A stretch of DNA of 64,000 nucleotides from Gloeopeniophorella convolvens (taxonomy: Eukaryota > Basidiomycota > Agaricomycetes > Russulales), in assembly GCA_022496205.1 (NCBI GenBank), contig WTXD01000022.1, forward strand, positions 310,001 to 374,000, given 5' to 3'. Positions within the stretch are counted from its first letter, which is position 1; each line of letters starts with the position of its first letter. The translations under genes were made by a program, and so were the position numbers. Positions 56,985 through 64,000 of this stretch are shown one piece after another. The notes beneath the pieces were generated by a model that was not told the DNA's origin, ran no database searches, and saw nothing but the letters and a program-made list of their open reading frames with translations.

Positions 56985-57505
56985 CGAGATTCTCCGGTTC
57001 AGTGGGCGCGTTTAGCTAAACGACGACAGCCTTCACTGAAACTTTCAGAGATAAATTCGTCCATTAAATGTTGTGGGCGTAACGCAGCGCCAATCGATAC
57101 GGCGCAACGGAGTTGTATGAACGCACACATGTAACACACATCCCTTTGCGCTTTCTACATGGAGTGAGCAGCTGCGAGGCGCCACAACGAGGGTATACCT
57201 GCACATGTCGACCGATGGTATCTCAGCAATAGGGGTCGCCTTTCACCAGTAGGGTCCACGCCGCGTCACGTCGACCAGGTGTTAGATACGGCGGCCTTGC
57301 GTCCACCATGACCTCAACTTGGTCGATGAACGCCGAACCTCAGGGCGACGCCCGGGAATAACAATTGTCGGATAGTGAGTGTGGCGATGACAGAGCCGCC
57401 ATGAAGCGAGCGCTACGCCTGTAAGACGTTAGCATACACGATATATAGTCGAGGTATGTGAAGCTCTTAACTCGCAGCGTGCAGATGAAACTCGACAATT
57501 TGACA
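56985..57505. other. Convergent intergenic region
   Basis: 3' flanks of MOCS2A and the CCDC174-like gene; no gene or repeat recognised. Confidence 0.5.
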
Positions 57506-58885
57506 TCATTTCTTGCCCATGGCAAGGTCGTGTTCGAGGGCAGCCAGGAAGCTATCCGCAGCAGATGCTGTGTCTTGGTTGACTGTTTCCTGCCGTGGAG
57601 TAGCAGCAGGCTCAGCCTTGGGAATGGGCGCAGAGAGGTTCGTCGAGTCGGGGGCGTTGCCTCCGGTCAGGAGTTTCCTTCTCTTCGCCTCAACTGCCTT
57701 CCGCCTCTCCTCTAGATCTCTCTTGCGTTTCTCAACTGCCCGGCTTTGCGGCGTGCTTGAACTCTCTTGCATACCCTCGGCTTCACCTGGCCGGAGATCT
57801 ATAGCGCCGGACTCTTGTCGAGTCTTTTCTGTCTTTTGACGTGCCTGGCGCAGCTCTTCCATCTGCTTCTCGCGTGTCTCATCGTCCGCGGAGAACTGAT
57901 AGAATCCAGCACCTTTGGCGCGGACCTCTCGAGAAGCGTCGTAATGTTGGGGCAGAGGATTGTTTTCCTCGGTAGCAGCTGCCTTGATAGCGGCAACGCG
58001 ATCTGCCGAGGGCTCGTATACGGGGAAGAAATTGACGGGGTTCTCTGTCGTGGATTCGGGTCAACGGGCCAGCAGATAGTGGCTTGGCCATCAAGCTTAC
58101 CAACGACAATCCCTCTGTGTCGATGAGTCAGTTAACACCAAAACCTTAGCACAGCACAGCACAGTACGTCACGTACTCGTCTTCGTCGTCAATCTTCTGT
58201 TGGCGAGGAAGCAAGTGCCGGGGTATTTCAGAACGCCTGGCGCTACGAACCCGCCCGAATTCATCTTCATATTCAACAATCGGATCATCCTGGAGGGCGT
58301 AAGTCACACGTAGGACCGGGCGCATGAGTACGCACGTCTTCTTCCGGGACTGGGACGGTCATCGATTCGTCAACGTCATCACTGTCAGACTCGTAAGGGT
58401 CGTCTGTTTTGGACTCAAACTGCGTATATTGTTAATCCGAGATGTTATGATGACCGGAGGACCGCGACTGCTTACATCAACTAGCAATGATTCGTATTGT
58501 GCCTCGTTCAACCCGCCAGACTGTCCCTTTTTCAGTTTTTCGTAAATCTTGGCCTTTCGCTCGAGGGCCGCGCGGGCAGACTCAGCGGTTCTCCGGTCCA
58601 GTCGCTCTTGCTCAAAGTCCCGCGCAGCGCGGGCCTGGACCCCCTTGTTAGAAAGCTCCCATTTGGTGGGTTTCTGGAGTCTGAGCGTGAGGCGGCATGA
58701 AACAACCAGAAACACAGCGGCGTACGGACTTTCCCGTTCCGTTTTACCCCACCGACAACAGCAGTCGCCTTGCCGCCCGCTTTCTCCTTGGAAAGAACAT
58801 CCTTCTGCTTTGCAATCTGAGCCTGGAGTTCCAGGAAGGATCCGGAGCTGACGCCGGAGGCTTTCGCCTTGTTGGTCGGGGCCAT
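57506..58885 (-). CDS. CCDC174-like nuclear coiled-coil protein
   Basis: Starts MAPTNKAKASGVSSGSFLEL, then KPTKWELSNKGVQARAARD, a coiled coil (ERKAKIYEKLKKGQSG), YDSLLVDF-like acidic segments (ESDSDDVDESMTVPVPEEDD), IVEYEDEFGRVRSARRSEIP, and the DUF4078 signature REVRAKGAGFYQFSADDE followed by long Arg/Glu/Lys helices, ending FLAALEHDLAMGKK. This order matches CCDC174, a nuclear protein tied to the exon-junction complex in animals. Role in fungi inferred. Divergent from SDS22 with 251 bp between. Confidence 0.8.
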
Positions 58886-59136
58886 AGAGGCGAAGTTTCA
58901 AGTGACTCGGAAACAGCGCTCAACGCATGGCACGCTTTCGTGGCGCGGGCCACTCGGAGCCGTCGGTCCGTCTCTCACAGATCGCTTGAACTTGGGTGAG
59001 TCACTGGTCCGAACTGATCACTCCGTCAACTTCGTTCGACACGCTCACGAGATCTGCACACTGAACCACTTGCAGATTCTAAACCGTGCTTGTTTGATAG
59101 TTAGCGTAAGCATATGTAAACGGAGATAAGTGACCG

Positions 59137-60814
59137 ATGCTGATAACCGACTCAGACGCCACACCGGAAGCTGAGCAACTGAACGAGTCTCCTAGCGAGC
59201 AAGGGGCACTGGCAACACAACACAAATACTGTATCCATAGTCTAGATACTCGAGGAGACATGGCTGAGCACGACGCAACTACCGTAGGCAATACGAATGG
59301 CTCAAATGGGGCGGAGGCACCTCGCGCTTCACAAAGGTGCGCGTCACTCCAAAGGTATCTTCGCGTTTGTTTCTCAACACGCGGGATCAGAACAGCGCGT
59401 TTAGCCCTACCAGATGAGCTACATGCGCACACGGTGGACACTGATGACGATGACGATGACGACGAAGAGGATGTGGAAGGGGAGAACGGCGATCCCCTAG
59501 CCGACTTGCCTGACGAAACAGAGGTACGCACTTCTGATTGTGTTCGTTTGGCGAGACTCTGATCGTTATACAAGGAACTGGATCTTATTCATGCACGGAT
59601 ATACTCCCTCGAGAACCTGAGGCTCGCCCGGTTCGCCGGGCATCTGCAGAGGCTGTGTCTACGGCAGAACTTCATCTCGGCTCTGGATCCAGCTGTCTTC
59701 GCGGTCCTGACCAAGCTGGTAGAGCTAGATCTGTATGACAACAAGGTCAAGCATGTCGGAGACGCACTAAACACCCTTTCGGCACTAACGTGAGTGACGG
59801 ACTCTTATGGGTCGTGTGGCGTGCACTGTGTAGCTTGCTGACGTACCGATAATCATAGCGTGCTTGATCTTTCCTTCAACCTTTTGAAATCAGTCCCCGA
59901 TACGCTCTATAATCTTACATCGCTGAGGACGGTGTACTTTGTGCAGAATCGTATTTCCAAAATCTCTGGCCTTGAGCGGGTGGGAGCAACTCTCCGCAGT
60001 CTCGAGCTCGGAGGGAACAAGCTCCGGGTATGTTTGCTTTGCTATTTTGCTGAAATGTCCACGCACTAATTTTAATCGAAGGAAATAAAAGGACTTGATG
60101 CATTGGTCAACTTGGAAGAGCTCTGGTTGGGTAAGAACAAGATCGCCAAACTCGAGGTAAATCTGCTGTGTAACGTCGACGGCGTTCCCTGACAAAATCA
60201 TCCTCAGAATTTGAGCAGTTTGAAGCGGCTCAAAATTCTAGCCCTGCAATCTAACCGTATCCGAAAAATCGAGAATCTTGAAGCTCTGGAAAATCTGGAA
60301 GAGCTGTACCTCAGCCACAATGGCGTGGAACGGTTGGAAGGCCTTGAGCATAACGTAGGCGGATCTCACGACATCGTCCATGTGGAACACTGAAAACTAT
60401 TTTGAATTGCTAGGCAAAACTCACCGTCTTTGACGCCGGAAACAATTTCATCCCGACAATAGAGAATTTGTCGCACCTCCAACATCTAACAGAACTATGG
60501 GTGCGAGAATGAAGCTTGTCTCGAAAGGGTACACACTGTCGCTAACAGCGGATGCACCACCCATAGGTCAATAACAACAAGATTGAAACGCTACAAGCTC
60601 TGGAACCCGAACTCGGTTCACTGTCCCTGGAGACAATCTACCTCGAGGGAAATCCGTGTCAGCGGACAGAGGGAGCAAACTACAGGCGTAAAATCATGCT
60701 TGCACTTCCTACTGTGACCCAGATTGATGCAACGTGAGCTTTTTTCTCCCTTTCATCTCCGCTCAATTCAATGCCAGCCCTGCTGCGCCTTGCAGATTTA
60801 CGAAGCAGGCGTAA
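59137..60814 (+). CDS. SDS22: PP1 regulatory subunit Sds22, leucine-rich repeats
   Basis: Leucine-rich-repeat regulator of protein phosphatase 1. An acidic N-terminus (VDTDDDDDDDEEDV) precedes about 11 SDS22-type 22-residue repeats, for example LQRLCLRQNFISAL, LVELDLYDNKVKHV, LRTVYFVQNRISKI, LEELWLGKNKIAKL, LKILALQSNRIRKI, LEELYLSHNGVERL and LTELWVNNNKIETL, capped by LETIYLEGNPCQRTEGANYR and ending DATFTKQA. The acceptor exon at 59,400 removes an internal stretch between ASQR and TARLALP. The ATG at 59,137 gives an N-terminal extension; the in-frame ATG at 59,260 is an alternative. Confidence 0.93.
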
Positions 60815-62334
60815 GTAGGCCTCATGTTTTGCCGCAGCTAGTCGTGTATCAGGACCTGTATGGCTAGTGTTGTGATTTTAACTGTCACCCGTGCGGACCT
60901 TCTGCCGTCAGCCCCAGCGTCCCCAGTCTCATTTGCGAGATGTCGGGTTCACCGGATGTAGCACGGCGACTTCTGACATTAATATTGCGCGCCATTCGAA
61001 CGCGTCTGAAGCTGTGGCGGCTCGGCCTCCCCATTGTGAATGTCCGAGGAGTTAATAACTTACGCGCGGCTATTGAACCTCACCTCGGTCCGGCTATCAA
61101 TAGCCTAACGTCTGTGGCACCACCGCCGGACTAATGCGCCTTCTCGTCTCCTGCACGGAGTCGTCGCCTCGCATTAATAGACCACTGGGTGCCATCTGTA
61201 TATGATGGGCATCCAGTGCATTGCCAGCAGCATCAATGAGGGTTGTTTCCGGACTGAGACGGTCCTACGTGTTGGTGACGTGCATCCACACCCACTTGAC
61301 GCGAGGCACGGCCAGGCGCAGAGGGCACTCTAGGGCACCGCGAGGCGGTGCAACGCAGTTGTCCCCCGGGATATGGATCTCATCCACTCCACGGCTCTCC
61401 GTGATGCCGTCACCCTCGGTGCAGCGAGCGCTCGCTGGGCAGGCTGACAACCCGCAGCTTCGTGCCCCATTTGTCTGATTGGAGCCACCCTTACTGCGCT
61501 GGACGGCACCTGGCACATTGGGCGACGGAGTCGGCGCCCCCGCCGTCCCTGCCGTGCCCGGCGTGCCGGTTCGGCTCAAGTTGGACGTCTCAGACCCCGC
61601 GGCACGCCGGCCCCCCAGCCCCGACGGGAGCAGTTACGCTAGCGTGAAACACGAGGCCTGGGGCGGCACGGTCGCCGGTCAGAGCATGTCGCATGAGGTT
61701 GCGTGCGAGGGATAAATTATTGACTGATAGCTCACCTGATCCGGCCGTGCACGGTGGTGTGAATCCATGCTGCTCTGCCGGGTGGTCAGGATGGGGGCTT
61801 GCGCGCGCAGCTGTGGTGCCAAGCAGCAGACTATAGTTACCAAGCTGCAACAAATTTCCCGATTGGGAAGCGAAAGGAAGCAGCGGGGATGCACTGCAAC
61901 GATCACTTCAGCGAAGCTCATCAAGATAGACTTGTGATCACGGACAGATCATCAAGATCTGTGCACTTAGATGTGCATTTGTGCAGTTGTTAACGAGGTG
62001 GATAAATTACACGATTAGTGTCTACATAGCATAACCTTTAGAGACTTCTAAGTAAAGTCCTATGGTAATACAGGATGAGCCGATGCCTATCCGCGACCAG
62101 TCGTGTGCAGAGGTGTCCGGGGCAGTGACGAATAAATAGACAGGAAATGCACGAGCCAGGCGCATGAAGGGGAAAGCCGGCGCGTGACGGGATAATTATT
62201 ACATCAATACATCATTAAACGTTTGGGTGAACATCAAACGGTGAAAAAAGGAAGTTTACAACTCGTGACATGGCGCCGCAAGGACTGGACAGGTCCACAT
62301 GGGACCAACTGACGCTAGCCTCGTGCTTGGGCGC
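60815..62334. other. 1.5 kb region without a firm gene
   Basis: A 64-codon ORF at 60,940-61,134 (MSGSPDVARRLLTLILRAIR...) is basic and amphipathic at its start but matches nothing I know. A minus-strand frame at 61,265-61,579 is Gly/Pro/Thr-rich and unconvincing. The rest is non-coding by eye and includes the 3' flank of the GATA-factor gene. Confidence 0.4.
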
Positions 62335-64000
62335 TCATTGTGTGACGAAGGTTGTTTTGTTGGTTGGCACGCGGCGTGGCTCGGACAATGCGACCTGAGG
62401 CAATGTTACAGCGTCCCTGTGGCGTTCGCGCTCAAAAGATGCCGGGACGGCGGAGCTGAGAGCTGAATCAGATGACGTCGACGAAGGGATGGGGGACGCC
62501 CGATTCAACATGAGAGGGAGTGGGGGTAGCGAAGAGGGCATGTGACTGAGGGTTTGCGTCTGCATGGGCGGATGGGACAGGGGCGACGGATACAGAGATC
62601 CTGATTGGGCAGTGTAGTGCCCCCTCGAGTCAGTTTGACGCGTGCCCTGTGGCTGGGGGTTGTAGTGCGAGAACGAGACTATGCCTGCAGGTGGTGATGG
62701 AGAAGGCGTGAGGTTGTCGAAGGAGGGTCCATGCATGGACTGCGACTGGGAATAAGCTTCGCTTCCTGATGCGGATCCAGCCGAGCTCGACAAGAAGTTA
62801 TCGTCGTAGCTGCCGCGGCGCAGATTATTGTAGGGTACTGGGATAGGGGGCACGGAAGTCGAAGCACCAGAATGCGGTTCTTGCTTCACCATTGTCATAA
62901 CCTTGTCTTTTCTGCGCCGCTGGGTTGTAATGCCTTCCTTTTTGGCCCGAGACCTCGCGTACCGCAGCCCGCATCTAGAACGGTTGCCAAAACTAGGTGA
63001 GCGAGAAACGCACATCAACATGCGAAATGTGAAACACGCACGCGTTGCATAGGTCCTTTTTCCCACTAGGTCCCTTTCTCCATTCCGGGCTTGTTGTCAC
63101 CTTGCAGCTTGAACACCGCAAAACACCCGTTGGTGGGTTTCCTGCCGTCCGGCCGGTGCCCGCTGGGTGCTCTCGAGCGCCTCCCGGAGGCGTAGGTCGG
63201 CGGGTCCCGCGAGGGGGTGGGACTGGGTCCGTGGTGCCTTGGACGGTGGCTTGACTGGTTTCCGGTGTAGAGTACGTATATCCTGGGGATAACGAACGAT
63301 AAGACGAAGGAAGGGGACTGTCTGTATCGGTGAAGGCGCTAGTGCCCCAGGACGGAGACTGATGGATGGCGTAGGATGCTTGGCGGGGCTGCTGAGAGCC
63401 TGAGTGATACGCTGATGGAGGGGTCTGGGCTCCAGTCGCCGACCAGTGGTTGTATTGCAGGGGTGGAGGGGAAGAATCGATGACCGATGACCAGCTCTGC
63501 TGCGAGGGGTACTGCGAAGTGGCCTGCGATGCTGCCTGCGAGACTTGAGGCGCGCTTTGTGACAGATAGCTACTGTACGGCGTGGAGGACTGCATGGGAG
63601 GGAGACCGTACGAGTTCGTTTGCGGATAGTACTGTTGCCCCTGGGTCATATACGCAGCATCGTACTCCGCCTGCTGCATAGGCGCGGTATTTTCCGAAGT
63701 GGATCTTACGTCGGAATTCACAGAGTGACAAGCAAAAATAATGGAGCCTGTGTGGCGCTAGGGTTGGTATGTGACGAGGTGTGGCCGTGCAAAAATTGGC
63801 TTACCATGAGGTATGTACACTGAGTCGACGTCTCGGAAACCGTCCGCGGTCTCAATCGTAGATGACGCCTTGTAGCGCCGAGTGCAGCTCGTCTTGGCGT
63901 CGCTACCACCAGCACCACCGCCGCCGATCTGAACGTCCTCGGACAGTTTGGCAAAGTCAGGAGCAGAAGGGATTTGATCCCGGTCAGGCGGCCAACTCAG
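62335..64000 (-). CDS. PAS/GATA transcription factor, White Collar-2-like (5' end missing)
   Basis: C-terminal portion of a light-response-type factor; the N-terminus lies right of the window. Visible: APDFAKLSEDVQIGG, TSCTRRYKASSTIETADGF and VYIPHG/SIIFACHSV across an intron (63,792 to about 63,756), which looks like the end of a PAS domain; then a Gln/Ser/Tyr-rich stretch and one zinc finger CSSCKVTTSPEWRKGP...DLCNA|CGLRYARSRAKK, split by an intron. Its C-x2-C-x18-C-x2-C spacing is the 18-residue-loop type found in WC-2. A Ser/Pro-rich tail ends TNKTTFVTQ with TGA at 62,335-62,337. In fungi WC-2 pairs with the photoreceptor WC-1. GATA family is firm; WC-2 orthology is probable. Confidence 0.75.

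Noticed and set aside
61265..61579. Minus-strand 104-codon ORF rich in Gly, Pro and Thr
   Set aside because: Compositionally biased, no recognisable motif and no supporting exons.

Overview
The window is nuclear DNA from an intron-dense filamentous fungus, most likely an Agaricomycete basidiomycete (order not determinable; Polyporales is a guess). Evidence: GC-rich coding sequence, very many 45-70 nt introns with GTGCGT/GTRAGT donors (branch sites such as CTTACTAAC before the acceptor at 18,189), short spacers, and single-copy housekeeping genes on both strands. No rRNA, tRNA or CRISPR was seen.

Layout. 1-8.9 kb: the 3' end of an SF1 helicase gene and a carnitine acyltransferase gene, followed by a second tandem copy of the same ~3 kb block (helicase stub plus acyltransferase). 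The ~2.3 kb spacer holds a 1.53 kb element with 45-bp terminal inverted repeats flanked by TA. 9.7-24.1 kb: RMI1, a DNAJC8/Spf31 J-protein, COX11, a large Caf120/Skg3-type PH protein, and RAD2/XPG. 24.1-26.1 kb: gene-poor. 26.1-35.3 kb: a complex I subunit (NDUFB8 type), a methyltransferase-like protein, a PA2G4/Cdb4 protein, PCC1, an APH-fold kinase-like protein and a secreted GPI-type protein. 35.6-46.5 kb: citrate synthase, RPT2, a Yip1-domain protein, ARP3, a second TIR element, ATG17. 46.6-64 kb: uridine kinase, a Ca2+/H+ exchanger, two unknown proteins, thiamine pyrophosphokinase, the small molybdopterin synthase subunit, a CCDC174 protein, SDS22, and a PAS/GATA factor resembling White Collar-2 that runs off the right edge.

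The genes do not form one pathway; this is an ordinary fungal housekeeping neighbourhood. What stands out: (i) the tandem acyltransferase pair, in which copy 1 has two nonsense codons and copy 2 a single-base deletion; (ii) several otherwise well-conserved genes carrying lone 1-nt deletions and never insertions, which argues for a deletion-biased assembly rather than biology; (iii) extreme microexons, including a 3-nt exon in citrate synthase and 8/19-nt exons in the Ca2+/H+ exchanger, plus three GC-AG introns; (iv) two TA-flanked TIR elements. Exon boundaries were assigned by eye from family conservation and splice signals. No search was run.
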